64,000 nucleotides of DNA from Myxococcales bacterium (GCA_012960035.1 DUBZ01000013.1:1-64000), one strand, 5' to 3'; counted from the stretch's first letter, positions 27,221 through 37,752 are shown. Numbers and translations are program-made. The notes: generated by a model not told the origin, from the letters alone.

Positions 27221-29380
27221 ATGAAATTCAACCGAGCGAGCAAACCCAACCGGCTCGCTCTGATTGCGACTGCGTGCCTTGCCTGGTTCGCACTTTCTTG
27301 TGCCGGGACTTCGCGCGAGGCCAACGACGCGGAAAGCAAGCAGTACCAGGTGGCGGCTCAAGTAGCGAAGCAAGACGCGGAAGAGGGCAAGCGACTCTTT
27401 ATGGAGTTCCTCGATCAAAACCCGACGAGCCCACTCGCCGATGACGCCGCGGCGCAGCTCGCCGACCTTTCGCTTCAGGGTGCAGATGAGCAGGGCGCAG
27501 CCGGCTGGTTGCAATTGATCGTGCGCGACTACCCGGATGAGGCCAACGCCGATCGCGCCAGGGTATTGCTCGCGGGAATGGAAGCGCGCAACGGTCGTGT
27601 CGTCGAAGCGCGCCGACTCCTCACGAAGGTTCGTTTCGAAAGACTGAATCCCGCAGAGGCGCGGCTCGCCTATCGGTTGTTCGCGGGCTTGAGCGACGAC
27701 CCCGTTGATCGATTGAACTGGCAAGTGCGAGAGCGTTTCGCCGTGGTCGAAGAGCTCAAGAACGCCGACTACGAATCCCCGGTGTTGGGCGGCGGGCTCG
27801 AAGATCTAGAGCGCGAGATCATCACCTTGGTCGACAGTTTTGCGGATGAAGACCTGAACCGCGCGTCGCGTTTATTGCGCCGAGACCTTCCGGCCGGGCG
27901 AATCCTATTGCTTCTGTCCCGTCGCGCTTTGCAACGGGGTGACTTTGAAGCGGCGAACAACTACTTCGAGCGCGCTGATGGACACGATTTTATGTCCTCG
28001 GACAAAGCGTTGTTCGACGAAGTCGTGCTGGCACTCGAACTGCGAGAACGCATCGTTGAAGACGGTGGAACGATGCCGAGCTTTGCCGACGTCGCGGCGA
28101 TTCCCCGCCCCGACTATTCCAACGTTGGAGGCGTGATCGGGGTTGTGCTTCCTTTGAGTGGTCGCTTTGCGAAGTACGGTGAACAGAGCCTCAACGGTAT
28201 CGTCGCCGCCGCACGGATCTTTGGCATCGAAGCCGAGATTTCGTCCACGATCGACATCGCAAACGAACAGAAAAGCGAGCCTCGTAATGAGGGCAATGAG
28301 GGCAGAGACGAGAACCGGCTGCGCCTAGTCGTTCGCGACAGCGAAGGCCTGCCGGAAACGGCCGCGTTGGCGGTTGTGTCTCTCGCGGCTGAAGACGATC
28401 TCATTGCGATCATTGGCCCGCTGCTCGGCGACACGGCCGAGGCCGCAGCGCCTGTTGCGGACCAGCTTGGGATCCCGCTTATCTCACTGACGTCCCGCGA
28501 AGAAGTGCCACAGAACCGGTCGTACGTCTTTCGCCTTCGCACGTCACCCCGAGATGAAATCCGCGCGTTGGTCGACTACGCGTCGAGTGAACTCGGCGCC
28601 AAGCGCTATGCGATTCTCTACCCCAAAGACAACTATGGGCGAGGCATGCGCGATCACTTTTGGGAAGCCGTATCGGCGGAGGGCGGCATGGTGGTGGCGT
28701 CTTCGGGGTACGAAACCGACGCCACGGACTTTGCGCGCCCGATCCGTGACATGGTCGGGTACAAGCTTCTCACTCAAAAAGAAAAGGCAGCGCTTGAACG
28801 TAGAGAGACGGTTCTCCGGCGCTCTCGCAGACTCGACCCAGAGGAGCAGCGCTTGGTACGGGACGTTGCCAATGCCCTCGCGGGACCCGAAGGTGACCCG
28901 CTACCGCCTCAGGTCGATTTTGACGTTCTCTTTATTCCCGACTCGCACGACAAGATCATCTTGATCTCGCCCCAGCTTACGTTCCATGAAATCGATGACG
29001 TCAATCTCATGGGACCGAGTGGATGGAATCATCCTGAACTTGTTTCGATCGGTCGCAAGCATGTGCGGGGTGCAGTGATCAGCGCATTGTTTCACGAGGA
29101 AAGCCGGTTCGAGTTCGTCTCCGATTTTGTTCGGCACTACACGGAAACCTTCGGAGAAACTCCCGACGTATTCGCGGCACACGGTTTCGATGCTGCGCGT
29201 CTCGTGATGGCCCAGTTAATTGCCGGGGCGAACGATCGCGAAGAGGTTCGCAACGGTATCTTGCGCACCCAGGGTTTTCCCGGTGCGTCCGGGGTGATCA
29301 ACATGGCGCCCGACGGGAATGCGAGGAAGCGGCCGTTCCTCTTGAAGGTGCGGGGCGGCAAATTCGTTTCCCTCGATTGA
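27221..29380 (+). CDS. LpoA-like lipoprotein (TPR plus type-1 periplasmic binding domain)
   Basis: A 719-residue exported lipoprotein. MKFNRASKPNR begins a signal ending in FALSC, the probable lipidation site. Residues about 30-290 form tandem helical repeats of TPR type. A type-1 periplasmic binding fold follows (GVIGVVLPLSGRFAKYGEQS, IAIIGPLLGDTAEAAAP, KRYAILYPKDNYGRGM). This architecture is that of LpoA/YraM, the outer-membrane activator of penicillin-binding proteins, or of branched amino acid receptors. The helical-plus-PBP order favours LpoA. It stands alone between dnaJ and lon. Confidence 0.78.
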   Translation: MKFNRASKPNRLALIATACLAWFALSCAGTSREANDAESKQYQVAAQVAKQDAEEGKRLFMEFLDQNPTSPLADDAAAQLADLSLQGADEQGAAGWLQLIVRDYPDEANADRARVLLAGMEARNGRVVEARRLLTKVRFERLNPAEARLAYRLFAGLSDDPVDRLNWQVRERFAVVEELKNADYESPVLGGGLEDLEREIITLVDSFADEDLNRASRLLRRDLPAGRILLLLSRRALQRGDFEAANNYFERADGHDFMSSDKALFDEVVLALELRERIVEDGGTMPSFADVAAIPRPDYSNVGGVIGVVLPLSGRFAKYGEQSLNGIVAAARIFGIEAEISSTIDIANEQKSEPRNEGNEGRDENRLRLVVRDSEGLPETAALAVVSLAAEDDLIAIIGPLLGDTAEAAAPVADQLGIPLISLTSREEVPQNRSYVFRLRTSPRDEIRALVDYASSELGAKRYAILYPKDNYGRGMRDHFWEAVSAEGGMVVASSGYETDATDFARPIRDMVGYKLLTQKEKAALERRETVLRRSRRLDPEEQRLVRDVANALAGPEGDPLPPQVDFDVLFIPDSHDKIILISPQLTFHEIDDVNLMGPSGWNHPELVSIGRKHVRGAVISALFHEESRFEFVSDFVRHYTETFGETPDVFAAHGFDAARLVMAQLIAGANDREEVRNGILRTQGFPGASGVINMAPDGNARKRPFLLKVRGGKFVSLD

Positions 29381-29653
29381 GCGTTTTTACGCGAGTATTT
29401 TCGCTTTCAAGTCGAGTTGTGTTTTGAAATTCTGCGGAGCGTTCTGACCCTAGTGCGGTACTTCGCTGTGTGACCTGGATCACTTTTCTCGGCTCATTGG
29501 CCGCGGTTTACGGTTGCGATGGGGACGAAATTTCCGAGTCGCCGTTTGGTTGCCGACGCCCGCATTCACGCGAGTGTTTTCTCCTCACGAGAATTCCAGT
29601 TGATCGATCTCGGCCTCTCAAGTCGCTTCGGCGCCCGGACGAAACGGGCTTTA

Positions 29654-32071
29654 ATGATTGAATCTCCTTCTGACAAAGTTGCGCAAGAAGAACTTCCGAT
29701 TCTTCCACTTCGTGAGTTCGTTCTTTTTCCCTATATGGTTCTCCCGCTCTTCGTTTCGCGGCAAAGCTCGATCGCCGCAGTAGAGGACGCGCTTGCGTCA
29801 GGCGGGCGGATCTTGCTCGTGGCGCAGCGCGATCCCGAGACCCAGGAACCAGGGAACGAAGACCTCTACAGCGTTGGCACCATTGCCATGGTGATGCGTA
29901 GCCTGCGTATGCCTGATGGTCGCCTGAAGGTGATGTTCCAGGGGTTGAGCAAGGCCCGTATCGACGCCTTTGTAGATCGCGAGTCGAGTAGTACCTGGGC
30001 AAGTGTCTCCTCGATTCCGAGCGACGAGACAGGCGTCTGGTGCGTCGAGAGCGAAGCACTCGTGCGTGCGGTTCGCACCCGAGTGGAAGAGCTACTGCCG
30101 CTTAAGGATTTACCCCCCGAAGTGCTGTCGATTATGACCAACATCGACGAACCCGGGCGTCTCGCGGACATCGTCGCCACGAATTTGCGTTTGCGACTCA
30201 CCGAAGCGCAGGAAGTGCTCGAAGTCGAAGATTCGCTTTCTCGACTTCGCAAAGTCGATGCATTGGTGCGACGCGAGCTCGAAGTCACCACGATGCAGGC
30301 CGAAATCCAGCATCAAGCGAAAGAAGAGATGTCTCGCGGACAGCGCGAAGTCTTTCTCCGCGAACAATTGAGCGCGATCCAGAACGAATTGGGTGAAGTC
30401 GATTCGCGTGGTGGTGAAGAGACTGACGAATACAGGCACAAGATCGAAGAAGCCGGGCTCGATCCCGAAGCACACGAGGAAGCGCTGAAGCAGCTGCGAC
30501 GACTCGAGCGGATGCACCCCGACGGGCCCGAAGCGCAGGTTGCACGCAACTATCTCGACTGGATTGTAGCCCTGCCATGGTCCAATACTTCGCCAGATCA
30601 ACTCGACCTGATGAACGCGCGTGCGATCCTCGACGCCGACCACGCGTACTTGCACGAAGTCAAGGAGCGCATCCTCGAGTTCTTGGGCGTTCGCAAGCTC
30701 CGCGCTGACTCGCGGGGTCCGATCCTGTGTTTCGTAGGCCCGCCCGGCGTTGGAAAGACGTCGCTGGGTCGCTCGATTGCCCGCTCGATGGGACGCGAAT
30801 TCGTTCGCGTGTCTCTTGGTGGCGTGCGGGACGAAGCCGAGATCCGCGGTCACCGACGGACATACGTCGGTGCGCTTCCCGGACGGATCATCCAGAGCCT
30901 GAAGTCTGCGGGCACGAACAACCCGGTCTTCATGCTCGACGAACTCGACAAGCTCGGTTCCGACTTCCGCGGCGACCCGTCTTCCGCGCTACTCGAAGTT
31001 CTTGATCCAGAGCAGAACTCGAATTTTGATGACCACTTTTTGAACGTCCCCTTTGATCTCTCGAAGGTGATGTTCATCGCGACCGCCAACACGATGGACA
31101 CGATCCCAGCGCCGCTGCGGGACCGTATGGAAGTGATTCAACTCTCGGGCTACACGCCGGAAGAGAAGTCTTCGATTGCCAACCGGTTCTTGATTCCGCG
31201 ACAGCTGGCCGAACACGGCTTGCCTGAGACCAGCATCGAATGGGCGCCGAGTGCGGTCGACAAGATCTGCACGGGGTACACCCACGAAGCCGGTGTCCGT
31301 AGCCTCGAACGTCAGGTGGCCCAGGTTTGCCGCAAGGTTGCGCGCCGCACCGCAGAGGGCAATTCGGACGTCGTCCGCGTGACGTGCCGGAACCTCAAGA
31401 ACTATCTTGGCATCGCACGCTTCGAAAGCGAAGTGCACTCGAAGCAAAATCAAATCGGCGTGGCCAATGGCCTTGCGTGGACGGAGGCGGGCGGTGAAGT
31501 CCTTACCATCGAAGCGTCCCTGACCAGAGGTGACGGGTTACTCCTCACGGGGCAGTTGGGCGACGTGATGAAGGAATCGGTGCAGACGGCATTGAGCTAT
31601 GCCCGCTCGATCTTGTTCGACCTGGGAGTCGACGATCGCGCGCTGACCGGCAACCAGATTCATGTTCATGTCCCGGCAGGTGCCACGCCAAAGGACGGTC
31701 CGTCCGCAGGCGTCACCATGGCGACAACGTTGCTCTCTCTCGCGACCCACAACCCGATTCGCGGCGACGTTGCGATGACGGGCGAAGTTACTTTGCGAGG
31801 CCGTGTGCTTCCGGTGGGTGGCATTCGCGAGAAGGCGCTCGCTGCGCTGCGCTGCGGGATCGATACTGTGATCGTTCCGAAGTCGTGCATGGCCGAAGTC
31901 GACGAGATTCCGAAGAAACTGAGGCGCAAGCTCAAGTTCGTTCCGGTCGAGACCATGCGAGAGGTTCTCGACGCGGTACTGTCGCAACCCCTGTCGTGGC
32001 GCGACAAAGCAGCGCAGCCCCCGATGGTGACCCACGCTCCTAGGCCGGTGGCTTCGGTAAAGGGTCGATAG
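29654..32071 (+). CDS. lon: ATP-dependent protease La (Lon)
   Basis: An 805-residue Lon protease. The N-terminal substrate domain starts ELPILPLREFVLFPYMVLPL. The AAA+ module has Walker A GPPGVGKTSLG near residue 365 and Walker B VFMLDELDKLG. The protease domain has the dyad Ser684 (PKDGPSAG) and Lys727 (GGIREKALA), separated by 43 residues as in E. coli Lon. It degrades misfolded and regulatory proteins in the cytosol. ATG 29654 was chosen; the frame is open upstream to 29519 without family similarity. Confidence 0.96.
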   Translation: MIESPSDKVAQEELPILPLREFVLFPYMVLPLFVSRQSSIAAVEDALASGGRILLVAQRDPETQEPGNEDLYSVGTIAMVMRSLRMPDGRLKVMFQGLSKARIDAFVDRESSSTWASVSSIPSDETGVWCVESEALVRAVRTRVEELLPLKDLPPEVLSIMTNIDEPGRLADIVATNLRLRLTEAQEVLEVEDSLSRLRKVDALVRRELEVTTMQAEIQHQAKEEMSRGQREVFLREQLSAIQNELGEVDSRGGEETDEYRHKIEEAGLDPEAHEEALKQLRRLERMHPDGPEAQVARNYLDWIVALPWSNTSPDQLDLMNARAILDADHAYLHEVKERILEFLGVRKLRADSRGPILCFVGPPGVGKTSLGRSIARSMGREFVRVSLGGVRDEAEIRGHRRTYVGALPGRIIQSLKSAGTNNPVFMLDELDKLGSDFRGDPSSALLEVLDPEQNSNFDDHFLNVPFDLSKVMFIATANTMDTIPAPLRDRMEVIQLSGYTPEEKSSIANRFLIPRQLAEHGLPETSIEWAPSAVDKICTGYTHEAGVRSLERQVAQVCRKVARRTAEGNSDVVRVTCRNLKNYLGIARFESEVHSKQNQIGVANGLAWTEAGGEVLTIEASLTRGDGLLLTGQLGDVMKESVQTALSYARSILFDLGVDDRALTGNQIHVHVPAGATPKDGPSAGVTMATTLLSLATHNPIRGDVAMTGEVTLRGRVLPVGGIREKALAALRCGIDTVIVPKSCMAEVDEIPKKLRRKLKFVPVETMREVLDAVLSQPLSWRDKAAQPPMVTHAPRPVASVKGR

Positions 32072-32092
32072 CCTTTCGTTAGTCCGCCGATC

Positions 32093-32113
32093 AATCGGCT
32101 CGCGAAGCCGATT
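32093..32113. repeat. Perfect 8-bp hairpin between lon and thiL
   Basis: AATCGGCT, loop CGCGA, AGCCGATT. It starts 22 bases after the lon stop and ends 20 bases before thiL. No T-tract follows on either strand, so it is not a standard intrinsic terminator; it may stabilise the lon mRNA 3' end. Confidence 0.5.
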
Positions 32114-32133
32114 AGCAAGCTAGACTCGGCGCG

Positions 32134-33099
32134 ATGACCACCCTGGCAGAGCTTGGCGAGTTCGACCTCATTGCCCGCATCAAGGCGCGGGCAAGTCGCT
32201 TGCATAGTCGCGATGTCGTTGTTGGCATTGGGGATGATGCCGCGGTTCTTAGGCCGCGTGCGAACGAGGACCTCGTCGTTTCAACCGATGCCCTCGTCGA
32301 AGACGTTCACTTCCGTTGGGACAATCAGTCGCCTGCAAGTCTCGGGCGTCGTGCGCTGCTCGCGAATCTTTCCGATCTCGCCGCAATGGGCGCTCGCCCG
32401 GTTGGCTTCACCCTGGCGCTCTCCGCTCCCACGTCTCTGACGCTTACCCGGATCGACGGAATGCTCGGCGGTTTGCTACGCGAAGCAAAGGCTTACGGGT
32501 GTCCCCTGATCGGCGGGAATCTGAGCCGCGCCAAGCAGACCACGATGGCGATTACCGTGCTGGGGGCTGTCCAGCGGGGGCGCGCTCTACGGCGCGACAC
32601 TGCACAGCCAGGCGATGCCATCTGCGTCACCGGCACGCTCGGCGGTGCGGGCTTGGCCCTCCGCAAGAGCGGCGACTCAGGTTCCGCCCTGCGACATCTC
32701 CCAAAGGCGCGCGTCGCCGCGGGTCGGGCCCTCGCACGGTTGAAAAACGCGGGCGCGTGCATCGATATTTCTGACGGGTTTGTGTCCGACCTGGGCCACG
32801 TCCTCAAGGCGTCGGGAGTCGGGGCAGAGATCGATCTCTCTCGCATTCCAACTCCGCGGGCATTCGCTCGCGGTTGTGAACAACTCGGACTTGATGCCAC
32901 CAAAATCGCGCTTCACGCGGGGGAAGACTACGAGCTTCTCTTTACGCTCCGCTCGCTCAACGGAGTACGTCGACCGAGCGAAGCGGCTCTCTCGAAGCGG
33001 CTGGGCGTTCAAGTTACGGAAGTGGGGCGCGTCGAAAAGGCGCGCGGTTTGCGCGGGCTCGGTGCGTCAAGCTCGGCTGCTGGCTTTCGTCACTTCTGA
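32134..33099 (+). CDS. thiL: Thiamine-monophosphate kinase ThiL
   Basis: A 321-residue PurM-fold kinase. Motifs include the N-terminal LGEFDLIARIKAR, VGIGDDAAVL, STDALVEDVHF, LSDLAAMGARPVGFTLAL, CIDISDGFVSDLGH and HAGEDYELLFTL. It phosphorylates thiamine monophosphate to thiamine diphosphate with ATP. It is the last gene before the chemosensory cluster, 91 bases from the MCP gene, with no functional link apparent. Confidence 0.94.
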   Translation: MTTLAELGEFDLIARIKARASRLHSRDVVVGIGDDAAVLRPRANEDLVVSTDALVEDVHFRWDNQSPASLGRRALLANLSDLAAMGARPVGFTLALSAPTSLTLTRIDGMLGGLLREAKAYGCPLIGGNLSRAKQTTMAITVLGAVQRGRALRRDTAQPGDAICVTGTLGGAGLALRKSGDSGSALRHLPKARVAAGRALARLKNAGACIDISDGFVSDLGHVLKASGVGAEIDLSRIPTPRAFARGCEQLGLDATKIALHAGEDYELLFTLRSLNGVRRPSEAALSKRLGVQVTEVGRVEKARGLRGLGASSSAAGFRHF

Positions 33100-33190
33100 A
33101 GTTGCACGTTCGTGACGGTGTCCTGCGACTCGTCTAATTCGCATCTCATACGCCATCAAGGTGCACGTCGGTAGCGCCGATAGATTGTGA

Positions 33191-34477
33191 GTGAGAATCG
33201 CTCTGACCCACAAATTCCTTTCGGGATCGCTACTCGTAGCGGCGTCTGGCGGGATCCTGCCTTGGGGCTTCCGAACCCTCGGACTCGAGTTTTCCGAGTG
33301 GGGATCGATGTTCATTGCACTCGGTGTCGGCGGTGGGCTCGGCTTTGCTTTGTCGCGAAGTCTGGGTCGCAAGCTCGAGGTGTTGCGCGAGGCGACTGAC
33401 AGAATTCAAGCGGGTGACTTGACCGTGCAGTTGAAGGTTTCGGACCGCGAGTTTTTTGCGGACGAGACTGACGAACTCGCCGTTAGCGTGAAGGGCATGT
33501 TGAGCCAGCTCAATACGTTCGTACACCGCGTGCAAGACAACGCAGACTTGGTGACCACTGCCGCACACGACCTGACTCGAGAGATCGAAAACGTGCGCGA
33601 AGTCAATGAAGGCATTTCGAACACAGTCTCTACCGGGACCGAAGGCAATGCCCGAAAGCGAGAGCTTCTCGATCGCGCGACCAAGTTGATTGGACGGATC
33701 TCAAGCGACATCGAAGTGAACGCGGGTCGTGCGCGGGAAGCATTTGGCTTTGCTGCGGAAGCGAACCAGAAGGCAAGCAACGGTGTTGAAGTGTCGGGGC
33801 TCGCGATCGACAAGATGAGGGCCGTATTCGAGCGCGTTGAAAAAACGGGGCAAATGGTGTTCGACCTCGAAGCCAAGACCGGCCACGTCCACCAGATCAC
33901 CGAAATCATTACGAGCGTTGCGCACAGAACGAACTTGCTGTCGCTCAACGCTTCGATCGAAGCCGCACGAGCGGGTGAAGCGGGCCGCGGCTTTTCGGTT
34001 GTGGCGGACGAGATTCGCAAGCTCTCGGAAAGCGCCACGCGTAGCGCAGACGAGATCTCAAAACTGATCAACGAAATTCAGTCGGACACCAGTGAAGTCG
34101 CCGACGAAATGCGACAGTCGAGCGAAGTAATCACGGAAGGTCGCGAGGACGTCAATACGATCGTGGACTCACTCGGTGAGATCAGCATGGCGGTTGGCGA
34201 AGCCGCCGCACGTTCCGAAGCGATTTTTCACGATGCCGACGAGCACGCCATCAGTGCCGAGCGCATGGTGGCCGCGATGAGCGAGCTCAAGGGCAGCACT
34301 GAAGAAAGTGACAGTACCCACAGCGAAGTTGCCCGCATGGCTTCGGGCCAGCTTGGTGCCGTTTCAAAAATGGTGGGTGGGTCACTTGCGCTATCGACCG
34401 CCGCCGAAGAATTGCGCGAACTGCTGAGCCACTACCGAACCGCGGGTGGCGGAAGCGAAGGGGAGGGAGGAGCATGA
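33191..34477 (+). CDS. Methyl-accepting chemotaxis protein without a large sensor domain
   Basis: A 428-residue MCP. Two hydrophobic segments near the N-terminus (residues about 9-22 and 37-54) are separated by only about 15 residues, so there is no periplasmic ligand domain. A HAMP-like segment and a long coiled coil follow. The signalling tip is clear: [39 protein letters not shown]. It should act through CheA/CheW encoded just downstream; its stop overlaps cheW by 4 bases. With no ectodomain it probably senses through the membrane or an unknown partner. Confidence 0.92.
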   Translation: MRIALTHKFLSGSLLVAASGGILPWGFRTLGLEFSEWGSMFIALGVGGGLGFALSRSLGRKLEVLREATDRIQAGDLTVQLKVSDREFFADETDELAVSVKGMLSQLNTFVHRVQDNADLVTTAAHDLTREIENVREVNEGISNTVSTGTEGNARKRELLDRATKLIGRISSDIEVNAGRAREAFGFAAEANQKASNGVEVSGLAIDKMRAVFERVEKTGQMVFDLEAKTGHVHQITEIITSVAHRTNLLSLNASIEAARAGEAGRGFSVVADEIRKLSESATRSADEISKLINEIQSDTSEVADEMRQSSEVITEGREDVNTIVDSLGEISMAVGEAAARSEAIFHDADEHAISAERMVAAMSELKGSTEESDSTHSEVARMASGQLGAVSKMVGGSLALSTAAEELRELLSHYRTAGGGSEGEGGA

Positions 34478-34947
34478 GCGAGCTTCCCGTTCCCGATGAC
34501 AGCGTTTCAGGCAATCGTCTCATGACGTTTGAGGTGGGCGGCAACGTTTACGGACTACCGATTTCCGAAATTCTCGAAGTGGTGGAGCAGTCGGGTTTTA
34601 GCTGCGTCCCGACCCTGCCGCGGGAATTGGGTGGCGTGATGAACTGGCACGGCGAAGCGCTGCCGGTGGTGGCGCCGCATTTGTTGCTGGGTGGATCTCC
34701 TGTAGTTGCACGCGAGTCGGGAACTCCGCAGCAGTTTCTCGTCGTGACCGATGGCTTGGATGTTGTCGCCCAGTTGGGATTGCCGATCGATTTTGTCTCT
34801 GGGTTGGTTGATGGAGAGCCGGGCCGCGCGCGGGGCGAAGACGTCGTCGTCGAACGCAGAACGGTGGATGACCGTGTTGTCAGTGTGATCAACCCGCAGC
34901 GCCTTGTGGCGCGAGCGGCAAAAATCATAGAAGGTGCTGTTGCCTAG
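34474..34947 (+). CDS. cheW: Chemotaxis coupling protein CheW
   Basis: A 157-residue CheW beta-barrel protein. [16 protein letters not shown] is the typical opening strand-helix, followed by [22 protein letters not shown] and a C-terminal strand [11 protein letters not shown]. It links receptor tips to CheA. Start ATG 34474 overlaps the MCP stop (ATGA). Confidence 0.9.
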   Translation: MSELPVPDDSVSGNRLMTFEVGGNVYGLPISEILEVVEQSGFSCVPTLPRELGGVMNWHGEALPVVAPHLLLGGSPVVARESGTPQQFLVVTDGLDVVAQLGLPIDFVSGLVDGEPGRARGEDVVVERRTVDDRVVSVINPQRLVARAAKIIEGAVA

Positions 34948-34974
34948 CGGTATTGCAGCCAAGTTGGAGGAAAC

Positions 34975-35358
34975 ATGAAAGCTCGAGTTCTAATTGCTGA
35001 TGACGCTTCTTTCATGCGGCAGATGATTCGCGAGATCATCGAGCCCGAAGGTTACGAAGTCGTTGGAGAAGCAACGAATGGAATGGAGGCCGTGGAGCTT
35101 TACCTCAAACTGCAGCCCGACCTCGTCACGATGGACATCGTGATGCCCAAGCGCAGTGGGATCGAGGCGGTTCGCGGCATTCTTGCCGAAGACCCGCTCG
35201 CACAGGTCGTGATGTGCAGTGCGCTCGGCCAAGAGACGTTGGTCATGGAAGCCCTTCATGCCGGTGCGAAGAACTTCATCGTGAAGCCCTTCAAGCCCGA
35301 CGCAGTGCTTTCGACCCTCGACCGCCTTCTTGAAAAAGAAGACATGGCGGGCGAATAG
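34975..35358 (+). CDS. cheY: Chemotaxis response regulator CheY
   Basis: A 127-residue single receiver domain. The acidic pair is Asp9-Asp10, the phosphoacceptor is Asp54 (VTMDIVMPKRSG), Ser82 and Lys104 (IVKPFKPD) complete the active site. No output domain is present. It would be phosphorylated by the adjacent CheA and dephosphorylated by CheC. GGAGG lies 6 bases upstream of ATG 34975. Confidence 0.93.
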   Translation: MKARVLIADDASFMRQMIREIIEPEGYEVVGEATNGMEAVELYLKLQPDLVTMDIVMPKRSGIEAVRGILAEDPLAQVVMCSALGQETLVMEALHAGAKNFIVKPFKPDAVLSTLDRLLEKEDMAGE

Positions 35359-35361
35359 TCA

Positions 35362-37142
35362 GTGGCACTCGATATGGCCAAATACCGGGTCCTCTTCCTC
35401 GAAGAGGCCGCAGAACACCTTGCCGACATGGGCAAGGCTCTGCTCGATCTCGAAAAGGACACGGCGTCAGCCGAGTCGATCGACGTGATCTTTCGGATGG
35501 CCCACAGCATCAAGTCGATGGCGGCCTCGGTTGGCTACGACCCGGTGATGGAAGTGTCGCATGCGCTCGAAGACCGCATGGAAACCATTCGCAGTGCTGG
35601 CTGTGTTCCGCCCGGCGATTCGTTGAGCTTGTTGTTCCGGGGGCTCGAAGGCCTCGAACAGATGGTCGCGATCGTCAGCGAAACCGGTGAAGCGCCCCCG
35701 GAACGCCCCGATCTCGTTTCGGAACTGTCGGTGCCCATTGAAGCGACTCCGGTGACTTCAATGTGCGTTGAATCCGAATCAACCCCACCCCCCGAAAGTT
35801 TGCCCGAGCCTCCTGACGCTGCTGAACTCGACGTTGAACTCGCCGCGGTGATGGCTGCCCTTGAGGCCGAGGCGGGAGCAAAAAAAAAACTCTTGAACTG
35901 ACTCCGGTCGTCGCTCACGACGATGGGGCTTTTGCCTCCGGGGCGGGTCAAGAGAACGGCGCCGCCGTAACGGGTCCTGGGCAGAGTCTGCCCGTACCCG
36001 CGCCTACCGTCCGCGTTCGCACGCAGACGCTCGACAAATTTCTCGGTGCCGTGGGCGAAGTGATTCTCAGCTCGCGGCAGCTACGTGGCGCTGCACAATC
36101 GGGTGTGAGCGGTGCCGAACGCGCCGAGCGCTTTGATCGCGTCGAACGCCGGGTCAACGAGCTCCAGCGACGCGTGCTCGACTTGCGCACGACCCCGCTC
36201 TTGCGCGTGATGGAAAATTTGCCCCGGGTCGCCCGTAAGGTTGCCGAAGCCCAGGGCAAGCGGGTTGACGTTCAGTTGCTCGGTACGGAGCTCGAACTCG
36301 ATCGCTCGATCCTCGACAGACTCAGCGAACCCCTGCTCCACATTATTCGCAACGCCGTCGATCACGGGCTCGAAGTGATCGAGGAACGGATTCGCAAGGG
36401 GAAACCCGAAGTCGGCCAGGTGGTGATCGAGGCGCGACGCGAACGTAATTCGATCGTCATTGAGGTGACCGACGACGGCAAGGGGATCGATCTTGCGGCG
36501 GTGCGCACCCGCGCCATCCAAGTGGGTCTGCTGCACCCGGACCTTGCCGACGATCTGCCAAAAGAAGAAAATCTAAATTTGATCTTTCAGCCGGGTCTCT
36601 CGACCGCGGCGCAGTTGAGTGATGTGTCGGGCCGCGGTGTGGGAATGGATGCCGTCAAAGCGACAGTCGAAGCGCTCGGCGGTTCGGTCAACCTTGCGAG
36701 CACCGAAGGACAGGGGACGACGACTCGACTGGAAGTCCCGATTACCGCTGCCGTTCAGCGTGTGCTGTTGGTCGAGGTGTCGGGCGAGCGCATCGCGCTG
36801 CCGATCGCCAAGGTTGAACGCATTGTCGAAGTACCCCGGGCTTCGATCGAAGACAGTGGCGGCGAGATGTTTACGCTCGTCGACGACGAGCCCATCTTGG
36901 TGATCGATCTCGCAGAGTGCATGCAAATGGATCGCACCGAAATGCCCGACCCGGTCCCCCTCGCCGTGACGGACGTGCGCGGTGAAATCGTTGCGCTCAG
37001 CGTCAACAAATTTGCCGGACAACAAGAAGTCTACGTGAAACCCGTGCCCGAACTCCTTGCTGGAGTGAAGGCGCTTGCGGGCATGACGATCCTCGAAGAC
37101 GGAAGTCCCGTTTTCTTACTCGATCTCAACCACCTGGTCTAA
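35362..37142 (+). CDS. cheA: Chemotaxis histidine kinase CheA, interrupted by a -1 frame change
   Basis: The first frame (from GTG 35362) encodes the HPt domain with the phospho-His at residue 48 (MAHSIKSMAAS) and an acidic linker, then stops at TGA 35899. The rest of CheA is in the -1 frame: dimerisation helices from VRVRTQTLDKFLGAVGEV, the kinase domain (NAVDHG, DDGKGIDLA, GRGVGMDAVK) and a CheW-like regulatory domain ending at 37142. The frames join at ten A residues (35880-35889). One -1 slip gives a 593-residue CheA lacking P2. Slippage or an assembly error could explain it. Confidence 0.85.
35880..35889 (+). other. A10 slippery run at the cheA frame junction
   Basis: Ten consecutive A residues read in the first frame as the end of GCA plus AAA AAA AAA. 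The sequence contains A AAA AAA, a classical -1 slippery heptamer, and is long enough for RNA polymerase slippage. The zero-frame stop TGA is at 35899-35901, 10 bases further on. Confidence 0.8.
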
Positions 37143-37155
37143 GTCGGAGTCCCGT

Positions 37156-37752
37156 GTGACGGCCGCCATGGAAGAACAGATCGACCGCTTGAGCGAACTC
37201 GCCAATATTGGTGCGGGCCACGCTGCGGGTGCGTTCTCTCTTCTTACCGGTCATACGATCAGGATGGCTGTGCCGCGCGTTCGATTGACCTCTGCCTTGA
37301 CCGCAAATGAGCCGGCACCGGACGACCCGCTCGAATTCGTGAGCCTGGCGACTGCCGACCGCGGTTGGGAGTCAGGAGTCATCTTTGAGTTCGATGGTTG
37401 CTTGCACGCGATTCTCGCGATTCTTTTTCGGCGCCCAATGTGTGACGCGGTGGTGCGCAATTTGACTGGGCAGTCAGAAGGTTTCTTGCCTCCGGAAACG
37501 ATCGAGAGTGCGTTGATGGAATTGGGCAATGTTCTTGCGTCCCACGTTGCGTCCGCGATCGCCGACACCCTCGGTGCACGGCTCTTGCCTTCGATCCCCA
37601 TGCTTTCGGTTCACGATGCAATTCCGCAACTCGAAGCGTTGGCGGCGACGCATCCTGGTGCGGGCCAAGTCTGGATCGAAAGCGAGTTGCTCGATGGCGA
37701 CGGCAATCTCGGCGGACTGGTTGTGATGATCCCGGACCGTGAGACGGCCTGA
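37156..37752 (+). CDS. cheC: CheC-family chemotaxis phosphatase
   Basis: A 198-residue CheC/FliY-type protein. Both active-site repeats keep the ExxN pattern: SELANIGAG (Glu14, Asn17) and MELGNVLASH in the second half. It removes phosphate from CheY. No cheD, its usual partner, is in the window. GTG 37156 is the start with an ATG four codons later as alternative. It follows cheA by 13 bases. Confidence 0.82.
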   Translation: MTAAMEEQIDRLSELANIGAGHAAGAFSLLTGHTIRMAVPRVRLTSALTANEPAPDDPLEFVSLATADRGWESGVIFEFDGCLHAILAILFRRPMCDAVVRNLTGQSEGFLPPETIESALMELGNVLASHVASAIADTLGARLLPSIPMLSVHDAIPQLEALAATHPGAGQVWIESELLDGDGNLGGLVVMIPDRETA

